Source: Fodinicola feengrottensis
GTDB taxonomy: Bacteria > Actinomycetota > Actinomycetes > Mycobacteriales > HKI-0501
DNA: 64,000 nt
Assembly: GCF_010993775.1 (NCBI RefSeq)
Contig: NZ_WOTO01000033.1
Span: 38,580 to 102,579, forward strand
Direction of reading: 5' to 3'
A program made the position numbers and the translations under genes. Positions 20,216 through 33,297 of the stretch are shown piece after piece. Every line of letters begins with the position of its first letter. The first letter of the stretch is position 1. The notes beneath the pieces are model-generated. The model saw only the letters and a list, made by a program, of their open reading frames with translations. It made no database searches and was not told the origin of the DNA.

Positions 20216-21793
20216 TCAGTGGAAGAAGTGCCGCGTCCCGGTCAGGTAGAGCGAGACGCCGGCTTCTTTGGCCGCCTGGATGACGACGTCGTCACGGATC
20301 GAGCCGCCGGGCTGCACGACCGCTCGCACGCCGGCCTCCAGCAGCACTTCCAGGCCGTCCGGGAACGGGAAGTACGCGTCGCTCGCGGCTACCGATCCGG
20401 CCACCCGGTCGCCGCCGCGGGCCACCGCGAGCTTGGCCGAGTCGACCCGGTTGACCTGCCCCATCCCGACGCCGACGGTCGCGCCGTCATGAGCCAGCAG
20501 GATCGCGTTGGACTTGACCGCGCGGATCGCCCGCCAAGCGAACGCCAGGTCCGCCAGCGTCGCCTCGTCGACCGCGTCACCGGCGGCCAACTTCCAGTTC
20601 GCCGGGTCGTCGCCGGGGGCGTCCAACCGGTCGGCGGTCTGGGCCAGGATGCCGCCGGAAATCGGCCGCAGCTCTACCGGCTTGGCGTCGCGTTCCGGCG
20701 CGATCAGCACGCGCAGGTTCTTTTTCTTTTCCAGCAGGGCCAAAGCACCGTCTTCGTACGCCGGCGCGATCAGCACCTCGGTGAAGATGTCCGCCAGCTG
20801 CTCGGCCATCGCCGCGGACACCGGCCGGTTGCTGGCGACCACCCCGCCGTACGCGGAAACCGGGTCGCAGGCGTGCGCTTTTCGGTGCGCCTCAGCGATA
20901 TCCGCGCCAACCGCGATCCCACAGGGGTTGGCATGCTTGATAATCGCGACGCACGGGTCTTCGAAGTCGTACGCGGTGCGATAGGCGGCATCACCGTCGA
21001 CATAGTTGTTGTAGGACATTTCCTTGCCCTGCAACTGTTCCGCCTGCGCGATGCCGGCCGGCGAGTCGTGCTCGACGTAGAGCGCGGCGGCCTGGTGCGG
21101 GTTTTCGCCGTACCGCAGCACCCGCGGCCCGCTCGCCGGTCACTCCGGTGAAAGCCGGCCAGGAGTTCGCGCCAGGCGCGGTTTCCTCGTCGACCTCCTC
21201 GCCGGCGAGCCAGCTGGCGACCGCCACGTCGTACGACGCGGTGTGCGAGAAAGCCTTACGCGCCAACAGTTTCCGGGTCGCGAGGTCAAAACCGCCGGCC
21301 CGGGTCGCGGCGAGCACCGTGTCGTACGAGGCCGGGTCGACGACCACCGCGACGCTGGCGTGGTTTTTCGCCGCCGAGCGCACCATCGCGGGGCCGCCGA
21401 TGTCGATTTGCTCAACCACGTCGTCGCCGGACGCGCCGGAGGCGACCTTTCCCGGAACGGGTAGAGATTCACCACCACCAGATCGAAAGGCGCGATGTCC
21501 AAATCGGACAGTTGCTTACGGTGGTCTTCTCGTCGCCGGTCGGCCAGAATGCCCGCGTGTACGGCCGGGTGCAGCGTTTTCACCCGTCCGTCCAGACATT
21601 CTGGGAAACCGGTGACATCACTGATCGGTGTCACCGCGATGCCGGCTTCGGTGATCCGGCCGGCGGTCGATCCGGTCGAGACGATCTGCACGCCCGACTC
21701 CGCCAGCCCGCGCGCCAGCTCCACCAGCCCGGTCTTGTCGTACACGCTGATCAGCGCGCGCCGGATCGGCACCTGCTGCCCGCCCGCAATCAT
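20216..21793 (-). CDS. purH: AICAR transformylase/IMP cyclohydrolase (two frameshifts)
   Basis: Last two steps of IMP synthesis. From ATG 21793: RRALISVYDKTGLVELARGL, STGSTAGRI, VKTLHPAVHAGIL (IMP cyclohydrolase), then RYGENPHQAAALY, IIKHANPCGIA, AYGGVVASNRPV and the C-terminal AYFPFPDGLEVLLEAGV and TGTRHFFH (formyltransferase). Frames change near 21455 and 21130. The start overlaps the purN stop as ATGA. Confidence 0.93.
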
Positions 21794-22395
21794 GGAATCG
21801 TTGCCTTTCTTCCGGTAACCGTCCACCCGTACCGCACCAACCGGCCGACCGTTTCGACCAGCATCTCCCGCTCGGCGACCTTGATCCGCTCATGCAGGGC
21901 ATCGGTGTCGTCATCGTCCAGCACCGGAACCGCCCGCTGCGCGAGAATCGGCCCGGTGTCCACTCCGGCGTCCACCACGAACAGCGTGCAACCGGTGATT
22001 TTCACACCGTATTCAAGAGCGTCCCGGGCACCGTGGATGCCAGGAAAAGCCGGCAACAGCGCCGGATGTGTGTTGATGAAACGCCCGCCGAACTCGGCCA
22101 GGAATCCGTCCCCGACCAGTTTCATGAAACCGGCCGAGACCACCAGATCGGGGTCGTACCCGGCGACCACCTTGGCCAACTCCGAGTCCCACTCCGGCCG
22201 CGAACCGTAGTCGGCCAGCTGGTGGACAAAAGTCGGCACCCCAGCACGCTCAGCGCGCTGCAGGGCGACGATGCCTTCGCGGTCGGCACCGACAGCGACG
22301 ACCTGAGCGCCGTACGCCGGATCCCCGCAAGCGTCCAACAGAGCCTGCAGGGTGGTGCCCGAGCCGGACACGAGAACTACCAATCGGGCGGTCAG
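21790..22395 (-). CDS. purN: Phosphoribosylglycinamide formyltransferase
   Basis: Formylates GAR using 10-formyl-THF. Visible: RLVVLVSGSGTTLQALLDAC, SAGFMKLVGDGFLAEFGGR, NTHPALLPAFPGIHGARDAL and the catalytic CTLFVVDAGVDTGPILAQ. A GGAGGG (22401-22406 complement) sits 5 bp before CTG 22395, which is the best start; CTG is unusual, so either a rare start or a base error. Coupled to purH by a 4-bp overlap. Confidence 0.92.
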   Translation of the reverse strand: MTARLVVLVSGSGTTLQALLDACGDPAYGAQVVAVGADREGIVALQRAERAGVPTFVHQLADYGSRPEWDSELAKVVAGYDPDLVVSAGFMKLVGDGFLAEFGGRFINTHPALLPAFPGIHGARDALEYGVKITGCTLFVVDAGVDTGPILAQRAVPVLDDDDTDALHERIKVAEREMLVETVGRLVRYGWTVTGRKATIP

Positions 22396-22746
22396 GGCTG
22401 CCCTCCATATGCCGAAACGCGCGAGGTCCAGACTACCGGCCACCGCCGGGGCGGCTCGGCCCGGGCCACTCGTGCCCAACCAGCGGCGCCGGATCCGGGC
22501 CGCCAGCCGGCGGCAACCTCAGACTAACGACCGATCTGCTGGCTCGACCGTCCAGCCGCGGTTGCCTATCGAAGCGGCAGAAGACCCGTTTCAGGTCTCA
22601 AAGCGCTTGATTCGCCGTCCCCACCAGCCGACGATTGCCGACACCACCGAGTCGTCCGTTGCTGCCGTTTTTTTCTTTTCATGACGCCAAGACGTCGACC
22701 CGGTTGGTTCATCCGAAGTTACCTTGGTTTGGGAAAGCAGGAGAAT

Positions 22747-23013
22747 GTGAGCGCTCAGCCAGTACAGCGAAGCAATGCGCAGACCTTAAGCATCATCGCC
22801 ATTGTTATTTCCGTTTTGTGTTTTCTCGCCGGGCCGATTGTGGGGATTATCCTGTCCCTGAAGGCCCGGAAGAAGGCGGCCGCTTTCGGCGAGCCGGCCA
22901 GGCTCCCGCAGATCGCACTGATCGTCTCGGTTGTCTTCGTCGCACTGCATGTGATCGGCATCATCTTCAGCGTGATCAGCAGCCTGCTCGCCGTCCAAGG
23001 CGTAGGACACTAG
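22747..23013 (+). CDS. DUF4190-like small membrane protein
   Basis: About 88 residues from GTG 22747 (CAGGAG just upstream). Two transmembrane segments, LSIIAIVISVLCFLAGPIVG and IALIVSVVFVALHVIGIIFS, flank a basic loop KARKKAAAFGE, the DUF4190 layout. Function unknown; related in topology to the end of the next gene. The 22480-22746 gap before it has no clear feature. Confidence 0.7.
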   Translation: MSAQPVQRSNAQTLSIIAIVISVLCFLAGPIVGIILSLKARKKAAAFGEPARLPQIALIVSVVFVALHVIGIIFSVISSLLAVQGVGH

Positions 23014-23040
23014 CGTCCTGCCGCTGCGGCGGCAGCAGCG

Positions 23041-23080
23041 AAGCCGCGAGCCGGATGCAGTAGCGTCCGGCTCGCGGCTT
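23041..23080 (+). terminator. Intrinsic terminator
   Basis: Perfect 15-bp stem AAGCCGCGAGCCGGA (23041-23055) with TCCGGCTCGCGGCTT (23066-23080), 10-base loop, then TTGC. Ends transcription of the small membrane protein gene. Confidence 0.8.
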
Positions 23081-23117
23081 TTGCATGCGTGGACGCGTCG
23101 AAGGGACCTCAGAGAGC

Positions 23118-25630
<2,513 letters not shown>

Positions 25631-25798
25631 TTCTGGCGGGGTGCGGTTACGCTGTGTCCTCGCTGGTGTAGCCGCATGCGACAGGCCCAGCCCGTCGCGA
25701 CAGGCCGTCATAGACAACCTGTACGCTGCGCAGCGGTAAAGCGATAACTGACGGTCGATCGGCAAGGTCACCGTCTAGACCGCCAAGGAGTTCTCGAA

Positions 25799-26254
25799 AT
25801 GGCATACGGCCAGGGCCAGGATCCATACGGCCAGCAGCCAGGCGGCTACGGCCAACAGCCGCAACAGCCGGGTGGCTACGGCCAACCGCCGCAGTCAGGT
25901 GGCGGTGGCTATGGCGGCCAGCCCCCCTACTCCGGTGGTGGCGGCTACGGCGGTGGCGGCGGGGGTCTTCCGAACGGCCCGACCGGCGAGGTCAGCGTCG
26001 GCCAGCTCGTGCTGTCGTTCATTCTCTGCTGGCCGTTCTTCATCGCGGTGATCATCGCCAACAACCGGGGCAAGGACCTGCTCTCGCGCGGTGACTCCGC
26101 CGGCGCCTCGGTCGAGTTCGCGAGCGCGCACAAGTGGAAGAAGATCGGCTACATCGTGGGTGGCTGTCTCTGGGGTCTCAGCTGCATCTGCACGATCATC
26201 AGCGTCATTATCCAGATCACCGCGCTGAGCGCTATCCCGACCAGCGGTTACTAA
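25799..26254 (+). CDS. CD225/dispanin-like membrane protein
   Basis: Intact 151 residues. A Gly/Gln/Tyr-rich N-terminus (GYGQQPQQPGGYGQPP) is followed by a CD225-type domain: LSFILCWPFFIAVIIANNRG, KDLLSRGDSAGASVEFASAH, KWKKIGYIVGGCLWGL. Two transmembrane helices. The bacterial members have no settled role. Terminator follows at 26284. Confidence 0.8.
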   Translation: MAYGQGQDPYGQQPGGYGQQPQQPGGYGQPPQSGGGGYGGQPPYSGGGGYGGGGGGLPNGPTGEVSVGQLVLSFILCWPFFIAVIIANNRGKDLLSRGDSAGASVEFASAHKWKKIGYIVGGCLWGLSCICTIISVIIQITALSAIPTSGY

Positions 26255-26283
26255 ATCTCAAGAGACTTCCAAGCCTCAAGCCA

Positions 26284-26321
26284 AAGGCGCCGCCGGAGAC
26301 CGCGAGGTCCGGCGGCGCCTT
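26284..26321 (+). terminator. Intrinsic terminator
   Basis: AAGGCGCCGCCGGA (26284-26297) pairs perfectly with TCCGGCGGCGCCTT (26308-26321), 10-base loop, then TT. Lies between the convergent dispanin-like and perM genes. Confidence 0.82.
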
Positions 26322-26332
26322 TTGCTGTTCCG

Positions 26333-27804
26333 TCAGGCCTGCGGAATCTCGGTGTCCGCGGTGGGCTCGACACCCTCGGGGTGCTCAACCATCGCGGCCT
26401 CGACAACCGTGGGCTCAAGCTGCGTCGACTGAGCGAGCGTGGGCTCGGCCGGCTCTTCGGCTTCGACCGACTGGATGGGCTCGGTGGGCTGGACCGGCTG
26501 GACCGGTTCGGTGGGCTGCTCCGCGGAGTCCGCTGAATCAACCGGGTCAGCTTCGGGTTTCTCGCTGCGGGAGCCTGCCCACCGGCGCAGCGCCCAGTCG
26601 CGCGCGTACTCAAAGCCGACCAACCCGACCGCGCCGAGCGCAACCTCCAGCCCACCAATGACACCGACGTGCCACCCGGACGGCCCGACTTCGGCCAACC
26701 GGGCCGACCCGAGCGGGCCACCGGCCGCCAGCGCCGCCGCTGCGAGCAAAACGCCAGCCACCAGACCGGTCAGCGCGGCTGACGCGAACCGCGGCACCGT
26801 CGCGGCACCCGGATGGGATCGGCGGACCATCAATGCGGCACCGACACCGGCCGCCACCGGCAGGGCCAGCAGCGCGTACGCCGGCCATGGCGCCGCTGCC
26901 GCCGGGATGCCACCGAGCAGCGGTACGGCCGGCAGCGGACCCAGCGCGACACCGGACAGACCGACGTGGGTGCCCGCGCCCACCGCAAACCCGGGTCCGA
27001 GCACGTACGACGCGCCCCAGATCGCCACCGTCGTACGTACGTACAAAACGCAGACTACCCAGAGACCGATCACGCCGATCGGCCCGTCGTCCAGGCCAGC
27101 CATCAGCGTGACCGTACGCTGCCAGTTCAGCACCATCCCCGGCGGCCGCGACGACCGCTCCGGCGCCGAGCACCGCGACCGCGGCGGCGGTGCCGGCCCC
27201 GGACCACCGAGAGCATCGGCGCCGGGAATCTGCGGAGCAGGTCGCGGCGGATGTCCGGCACCCGCAGCACGCCGATCGCGCTGCCCAGCAGGCCCAGCGC
27301 CGCCACCGCGCTGACCGCCGGCAACACCGGCACCTGCGCCGGGCTGCCGAGCACCGCCACCGCGGCGACCGCGCCGACCACCGTGTAGCAACTGGCCACC
27401 GCCGCGACGACCTGAGCGCCCATCGCGAGCCCGTTGGCGCCGACCGCGGGGCGCGCGTTGGCGCCGGCCCGGACCACCTGCCAGCCGGCCATCCCGGTCA
27501 CCAGCAGCGGGGCGAGGCCTACCAACACGCCGCCGACCTGCAATGTCGCGCCGTGCGCGAGCAGCCACACGCCGATGCCGACCCGGAAGGCGTCGACCGC
27601 GCGCGACCCGTTCGAGGAATCCGCCACCCAGACCAGCAGGATCACCGCGACCAACGGGCCCATGCCGGTGAGTACGGCCCATCCGGTCGTACTCACCGCG
27701 GCCAGCCACAACGGCACCGGCCGCCGCTCAGGGTCGGGTTTGGGGATCTCGCCGGTCGTACGTGGGCCCGAAGCGGCCGCTCCCGGCTCCAGCAGGTCGG
27801 TCAC
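26333..27804 (-). CDS. PerM/DUF6350 integral membrane protein (frameshifted)
   Basis: About 490 residues from GTG 27804 (VTDLLEPGAAASGPRTTGEI). Ten or so hydrophobic segments, for example PLWLAAVSTTGWAVLTGMGP and AWPAYALLALPVAAG-like runs, with an acidic/proline C-terminal tail (EPVQPVQPTEPIQSVEAEEP). Position between sucCD and purNH is that of actinomycete DUF6350 proteins, which include mycobacterial PerM linked to cell division. Frames change at about 27140-27200. Assignment rests on topology plus synteny. Confidence 0.72.
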
Positions 27805-27932
27805 TCGATCCACTCTGACAGCCGTACGCGCCGAAGATCGCCCGGACACGCCGGTCCCTACTACGTACGGGACTGGGCCTGTGGACAAATGCTGCCATCG
27901 GAATCCGGCTGCGCAGCCGGTCGCGTACGACA

Positions 27933-27975
27933 AGCGGCTCCCGGCGACATGGTGGTTCTGTTGCCGGGAGCCGCT
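27933..27975 (-). terminator. Hairpin downstream of sucD
   Basis: AGCGGCTCCCGGC (27933-27945) pairs perfectly with GCCGGGAGCCGCT (27963-27975), 17-base loop. Sits 11 bp beyond the sucD stop. Confidence 0.72.
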
Positions 27976-27986
27976 GAAAAGCCGAA

Positions 27987-28868
27987 CTACTTGACGCGAT
28001 CGCGGAGCAGCCGGGCCGTCTCGCTCGGCGTCTTGCCGACGGTCACGCCGGCCGCCTCCAGGGCGTCCTTCTTGGCCTGGGCGGTGCCGGACGAGCCGGA
28101 CACGATCGCGCCCGCGTGGCCCATCGTCTTGCCTTCGGGAGCGGTGAAACCGGCCACGTAGCCGACGACCGGCTTGGTGATGTGCTCCTTGATGTACGCG
28201 GCGGCACGCTCCTCGGCGTCGCCGCCGATCTCGCCGATCATCACGATCGCGGAGGTCTCCGGGTCGTCCTCGAAGGCCTGCAGCGCGTCGATGTGGGTGG
28301 TCCCGATGACCGGGTCACCGCCGATGCCCACGGCCGTCGAGAAGCCGATGTCCCGCAGCTCGTACATCATCTGGTACGTCAGGGTGCCCGACTTGGAGAC
28401 CAACCCGATCGAGCCGGGCCCGGTGATGTCGGCCGGGATGATGCCCGCGTTGGACTTGCCGGGGCTCGCGATGCCGGGACAGTTCGGGCCGATCACCCGG
28501 GTCTTGTTGCCGGTCGCGACAGCGTGCGCCCACGCGGTGGCGGAGTCGTGCACCGGGATGCCCTCGGTGATGACCACCGCGAGTCCGATGCCGGCGTCGA
28601 TGGCCTCCAGCATCGCGCTCTTGGCGAAAGCCGGCGGCACGAAGATCACCGTGGTGTCCGCACCGGTCTCGGCCATCGCGTCGGCGACGGTGCCGAAGAC
28701 CGGCAGCGAGCTGCCGTCGAAGTCCACCTTCTGGCCGGCCTTGCGCGGGTTGACGCCACCGACCACGGTGGTGCCGGCGCGCAGCATCCGCGGGGTGTGC
28801 TTCATCCCCTCCGAGCCGGTCATCCCCTGGACGATGACTTTGCTGTTCTCATTCAGGAAAATCGCCAT
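27987..28868 (-). CDS. sucD: Succinate--CoA ligase alpha subunit
   Basis: Intact 293 residues. CoA-binding Rossmann domain (KVIVQGMTGSEGMKHTPRML, VGGVNPRKAG), TRVIGPNCPGIASPGKSNAG, and the active-site histidine in EGKTMGHAGAIVSGSSG. Works with SucC to make ATP/GTP from succinyl-CoA in the TCA cycle. Three bases separate it from sucC. Confidence 0.95.
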   Translation of the reverse strand: MAIFLNENSKVIVQGMTGSEGMKHTPRMLRAGTTVVGGVNPRKAGQKVDFDGSSLPVFGTVADAMAETGADTTVIFVPPAFAKSAMLEAIDAGIGLAVVITEGIPVHDSATAWAHAVATGNKTRVIGPNCPGIASPGKSNAGIIPADITGPGSIGLVSKSGTLTYQMMYELRDIGFSTAVGIGGDPVIGTTHIDALQAFEDDPETSAIVMIGEIGGDAEERAAAYIKEHITKPVVGYVAGFTAPEGKTMGHAGAIVSGSSGTAQAKKDALEAAGVTVGKTPSETARLLRDRVK

Positions 28869-28871
28869 GAC

Positions 28872-30041
28872 CTAGGCTCCCACTGCCGCAAGCTCGGCGG
28901 CCTTGGCGGCCGCGTCGTCCATCGTGTCCACCAGCGTCACCAGTGGATGCGCGGCCTCGGTGAGGATCCGGCGCCCTTCCACCACGTTGTTGCCGTCGAG
29001 CCGTACGACCAGGGGCTTGGTCGCCTCGGCGCCGAGAATCTTGAGTGCGGCCACGATCCCGTCGGCGACCGCGTCGCAGGCGGTGATGCCGCCGAAAACG
29101 TTCACGAAGACGCTGCGTACGTCCGCGTCACCGAGCACCACCGACAGCCCGTTGGCCATCACCTCTGCTGACGCGCCGCCGCCGATGTCCAGGAAGTTCG
29201 CCGGCTTGACGCCGTGTTTCTCGCCCGCGTACGCGACCACGTCCAAGGTGGACATCACCAGGCCGGCGCCGTTGCCGATGATCCCGACCTCTCCGTCCAG
29301 CTTGACGTAGTTCAGGTTCAGCGCCTTGGCCTTGGCCTCCAGCGGGTCCGCCGACGCGGAGTCTTCCAGCGCCGCGTGGTCGGCCTGCCGGAACTCGGCG
29401 TTGTCGTCGAGGGTGACCTTGCCGTCCAGCGCGAGGACCTTGCCGTCCTTTGTCTTGACCAGCGGGTTCACCTCGACCAAGGTGGCGTCCTCGGTGGTGA
29501 AGACCTCCCAGAGTTTCACCAGCACATGCGCGATCGGGTCGATCAGCTCGGCGGGGAACTTCGCGGCCTGCGCGATCTCACGTGCCTTCGCCTCGTCGAC
29601 GCCCTCGATCGCGCTGATCGGGATCCGCGCGAGCGCTTCGGGCTTGGTCGCCGCGACCACCTCGATCTCCACGCCGCCCTCGACGCTGGCCATCGCCAGG
29701 AAAGTGCGGTTGGAGCGATCGAGCAGGAACGACACGTAGTATTCCTCGGCGATCTCCGCGCTCTGCGCGATGAGCACCCGGTGCACGGTGTGGCCCTTGA
29801 TGTCCATCCCGAGGATCTGGCCGGCCTTCTCGGCCGCGTCAGCCGGGTCGCTGGCCAGCTTCACCCCGCCGGCCTTGCCCCGGCCACCGACCTTCACCTG
29901 CGCTTTGACGACCACGTGCCCGCCGAACCTCTCGGCGATCTCGCGCGCCTGCTGCTCGGCGGTGTCCGCGACCGCCCCGTCCAGCACCGGGACGCCATGC
30001 TTGGCGAACAGGTCCCGCGCCTGGTATTCGTACAGATCCAC
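28872..30041 (-). CDS. sucC: Succinate--CoA ligase beta subunit
   Basis: Intact 389 residues. ATP-grasp N-terminus MDLYEYQARDLFAKHGVPVL, VVKAQVKVGGRGKAGGVKLA, EVNPLVKTKDGKVLALDGKV, and C-terminal ligase domain GNGAGLVMSTLDVV, FLDIGGGASAE and FVNVFGGITACD. First gene of the sucCD operon. Confidence 0.95.
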   Translation of the reverse strand: MDLYEYQARDLFAKHGVPVLDGAVADTAEQQAREIAERFGGHVVVKAQVKVGGRGKAGGVKLASDPADAAEKAGQILGMDIKGHTVHRVLIAQSAEIAEEYYVSFLLDRSNRTFLAMASVEGGVEIEVVAATKPEALARIPISAIEGVDEAKAREIAQAAKFPAELIDPIAHVLVKLWEVFTTEDATLVEVNPLVKTKDGKVLALDGKVTLDDNAEFRQADHAALEDSASADPLEAKAKALNLNYVKLDGEVGIIGNGAGLVMSTLDVVAYAGEKHGVKPANFLDIGGGASAEVMANGLSVVLGDADVRSVFVNVFGGITACDAVADGIVAALKILGAEATKPLVVRLDGNNVVEGRRILTEAAHPLVTLVDTMDDAAAKAAELAAVGA

Positions 30042-30237
30042 TGCCGTACCGCCTCGTCTTCTCGCCGGTGACAGGCCCGTACAAGTGGGGTGTACGGACT
30101 GTTCCGGAGACTATCGACCCGGCGTGACCTGCTCGACACGTGACCACCCTCGTGTGGCCGATCGCACTCAGCCACAGGTCTTTGGCCACCCGTCGCCTTG
30201 GCCGCTTCGGGCGGCCCTGGTACGTCGAAAATGGTTC

Positions 30238-31536
30238 TCAGTGCGAGTGAGGCGGGTCGACTGGCCGAGCCCAGTCGTCCACTGGCGGTGCGTACGAGCC
30301 GGGCGCCGACTGCGCAGCGATGGGTTCGATAGTGCGGGCGTCGACTGGCCGCTGGGCGGGTGCTGTGGGGTAGCGCATCAGGGTCGCGGGAGGCGGGGCG
30401 AAAACTGGCGTCCGGCCGCCGGACAGGTGGTGCAGTCGGGCCTGCAGACCCGGCAGATACTCCGCGCCACGCGCGTCCACGCCCCGCCACCGCGCGCCGG
30501 AAACGTCGATGCGCACCTGGCCAGACGGGCCGGCGCCGGGCAACCTGCGGCCGTACGCGCCGAGCACCAGGCTGACCGTCGGCCCGGACCTGCGCTCGCC
30601 GATCCAGCCAATGTCGGCCCAGCGGCAGTGCCGCAGCGGCGACCGGCGGCCCCCGAGATAGGACCGATACCAGACGCCGGTCTCGTCAGCGGCGAAAACG
30701 GCGGTCGGGAGCGGCGAGCCGCGCCGGACCGCGACCGTCGCCGCGGTCACCACGACAGTCACGACCAAGCAGGCGACTACCAGAAACCCGATTCTTGGCA
30801 GCATGACCGGGTCGACCAGCGACAGCAGACCTACTCCGCCACCGAAGAACAGGGCGCCGAACAGGATGGCGCCGCCGGCCATCAGCGGACCGCGATTTCC
30901 GGTGAAGCGCGCCATCAAGACCACTGGAAAGTCGCGACGCGGAAGGTCCGTCACAGGTTGTTGCTCGTACGCATCGGTCACCAGCGGCTTCGCACTGAGC
31001 TGACCGCCCCTGAGTGCTCCCAACGCTGCGTGCCAGGCGGGGCCATAACGAAGCGGAATCCCATCCCACCGCACACCGGCGACCGGAATGACCAGCCTCG
31101 ACGGAGTCGTGGAGGTTTCCACCACGAAGACCCGCCGGCCGTACCAACGCGCTCCCAGGTCCGTGGACGTGACAGCCGACCAGGGCAGCCACGAGACGCT
31201 GACCGAGAGCAGCCACCGGCGCTGCCGCCACCAGATCCCGTGCGAGTCGGCGCCGAAGATCGGCCCGATCGGCCATCGACGCCGCCAGAGCCCCCCGCCC
31301 CAGCGCCATCAGCACGACGGCGGCCACGATCACCACCCGCGGCAAGATGCTTGCTATCCCATAAAACAGAGAGCGTCTGCCGCCCCGGTCCACAGGAACT
31401 GGCTCACCACCAACACGACCGCCACCGTCAGCGCGATCCCCGAACTTCGGCCCCCGAAAGGCCGGATCCGGGTCAGCACCACCGGCAGGTCGGATGGAAG
31501 GTCGGTGCGGTCGACTTGTTTCCCCGAGACAGCCAT
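30238..31536 (-). CDS. Membrane protein with internal duplication (two frameshifts)
   Basis: About 430 residues from ATG 31536, preceded by AAGGAG. Two similar halves: TDLPSDLPVVLTRIRPFGG then hydrophobic helices and GADSHGIWWRQRRWL; and TDLPRRDFPVVLMARFTGN then helices and AADETGVWYRSYLGGRR. Each half ends in a PH-like-looking segment. C-terminal tail is proline-rich. Shifts near 31380 and at a C6 run (31291-31296). Not a family I recognise by name. Confidence 0.65.
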
Positions 31537-31606
31537 AGTCCACTCCTTATGGACCATGAATTGTCCCGCTACGCACTGCCGAACCACTGCCGTCGCGACA
31601 AAAGGG

Positions 31607-32019
31607 TCAGGCGGGGGCCGGTGAGGCGACGTTCGCCCTTACCCACTCGACGATCTCGGTCATAGTGGCCGCACCCGGCGTGAAGATCTTGGCCACTCCG
31701 AGCCGCTGCAGCTCGGCGATGTCCCCGTCCGGGATGATCCCCCGCCGCCGAACACCACCACGTCGTCCGCGCCGCGCTCCTTCAGCAGATCCGTCACCTT
31801 GGTGAACAGCGTCATGTGCGCACCCGACAGGACGGACAGCCCGACCGCGTCCGCGTCCTCCTGGATCACCGTCTCGACGATCTGCTCGGGCGTCTGGTGC
31901 AGGCCGGTGTAGATGACTTCCATCCCGGCGTCACGCAGCGCCCGCGCGACCACCTTCGCTCCCCGGTCGTGCCCGTCCAGCCCCGGCTTGGCGACCACCA
32001 CCCGGATCCGTCCGGCCAT
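31607..32019 (-). CDS. Stand-alone cobalamin-binding domain protein (one frameshift)
   Basis: About 137 residues, the methylmalonyl-CoA mutase C-terminal (B12-binding) type: RVVVAKPGLDGHDRGAKVVA contains the DxHxxG ligand motif, followed by VGLSVLSGAHMTLF and a GGGG-IIPDGDIAELQRLGV region, ending EWVRANVASPAPA. Frame changes near 31740. It could be the small subunit of a B12 mutase whose catalytic chain is elsewhere, or a B12 sensor; no mutase gene is in the window. Confidence 0.83.
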
Positions 32020-32430
32020 CGCGAACCTCCCAGCTCGTTCTTCCGGTCAGCTTAATGCCTCTGGCCGCACCCTTAACGGTCGTTCAACGCAACGATGTGC
32101 GACTAATGGCGTTGGCCACATTCGGCAACGCCGCGTGCGTACGTACGAGTGCGTTCTTACCATCGGCCATACGCCCGCCGCATGGCCGATGATCATCGCT
32201 CGAATGGCCGCCCCGACGTGCTGATATCGCAGGTCACGACGTGAATTTTCGGACACGCCGACAGGGGCGCGGGGCGCCCGAAAAAGTGGGTGCTAGGGTC
32301 GGCCAGTGCCGAGACAGAGCATCGGCAGCGCGACTTCCCCCGGCTCAGACGGTTAACTCCGCGGTGCCGCGCGTGAAAAGGCCAGGCTGGCAGCTGTAAC
32401 ACCGGCCGGGCGTGGAACGAAGGGTGTCAC

Positions 32431-33135
32431 GTGCACCATCGCAAACCCATGGCACGTCATCACGGCCGCCACCGCGCGACCATTGACACCCGCAGTCGGT
32501 ACGCGATCGTTGTGACCAGCGCCGTTGTCGGTGCTGGCGTGGTCGCGTTCAGTGCCGGTGGCGCACTTCCGGCCATTGCCAACATCACCGCCTCCGGTCC
32601 GCCCGGCGTCGACGTGCACCAGAACAGCACCGCGTCCTCCAGTGTCAGCTCAGCGAACGCCCGCGGCAACGACCGCGCCTCCCGTTCGCAGGCTCGTACG
32701 GCAGCTCCCAAGCCGAAGTCGAGTGTCACCTGGCTGAAGCCAGCGCAGGGCCCGTTGAGTTCGCTCTTCGGTATCCGCTGGGGCGTCCTGCACGCCGGCG
32801 TCGACATCGCCGCGCCGTACGGTTCCCAGGTCCACGCCTCCAATGACGGTGTGGTGAGCATCGCCCGCTGGTATGGCGGCTACGGCAACCTGGTCGAGAT
32901 CGACCACGGCAACGGCGTGAAGACTCGCTACGGGCACAACTCCAAGCTGCTGGTGCACGAAGGCCAGAAGGTGACCGCCGGCGAGGTCATCTCGCTGGTC
33001 GGCAGCACCGGCGACTCGACCGGCCCGCACTGCCACTTCGAGGTCCGGATCGACGACAAGGCAGTCGACCCGATGCCCTGGATGAAGGCCCGCGGCCTGG
33101 ACCTCGCCAAGGACGGCGAGGACAGCAACCTCTAG
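32431..33135 (+). CDS. M23-family peptidase (LytM-type)
   Basis: Intact 234 residues from GTG 32431. A signal anchor (YAIVVTSAVVGAGVVAFSAG, about residues 28-48) precedes a Ser/Ala linker and an M23 domain: GIRWGVLHAGVDIAAPYGSQ, IDHGNGVKTRYGHNS, and GPHCHFEVRID with the zinc/catalytic histidines. Cuts peptidoglycan cross-links outside the membrane. The 32020-32430 interval contains its promoter region; see rejected riboswitch. Confidence 0.9.
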   Translation: MHHRKPMARHHGRHRATIDTRSRYAIVVTSAVVGAGVVAFSAGGALPAIANITASGPPGVDVHQNSTASSSVSSANARGNDRASRSQARTAAPKPKSSVTWLKPAQGPLSSLFGIRWGVLHAGVDIAAPYGSQVHASNDGVVSIARWYGGYGNLVEIDHGNGVKTRYGHNSKLLVHEGQKVTAGEVISLVGSTGDSTGPHCHFEVRIDDKAVDPMPWMKARGLDLAKDGEDSNL

Positions 33136-33297
33136 CCCGCCGTCGCTTCCCATGCGGCAGGTTTACCCCTTCGGGTACGCCTCAAACGCCAGCGAATCCT
33201 GGTAGCTCTCGCCGCGATCCGACCGACGTCCGGTGAGTACGCCTCCGCCACCCGGATCGGTGGACCCAGGGCTGACGCGTTCCGGACGTACGAGCGG

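Noticed and set aside
32300..32430. Possible c-di-AMP (ydaO-type) riboswitch before the M23 peptidase gene
   Set aside because: A segment like GACGGTTAACTCCGCGG recalls the 3' part of that riboswitch and such genes often have one, but the GGGTGAATCC-type element and the rest of the fold are not visible. A covariance-model search would decide.
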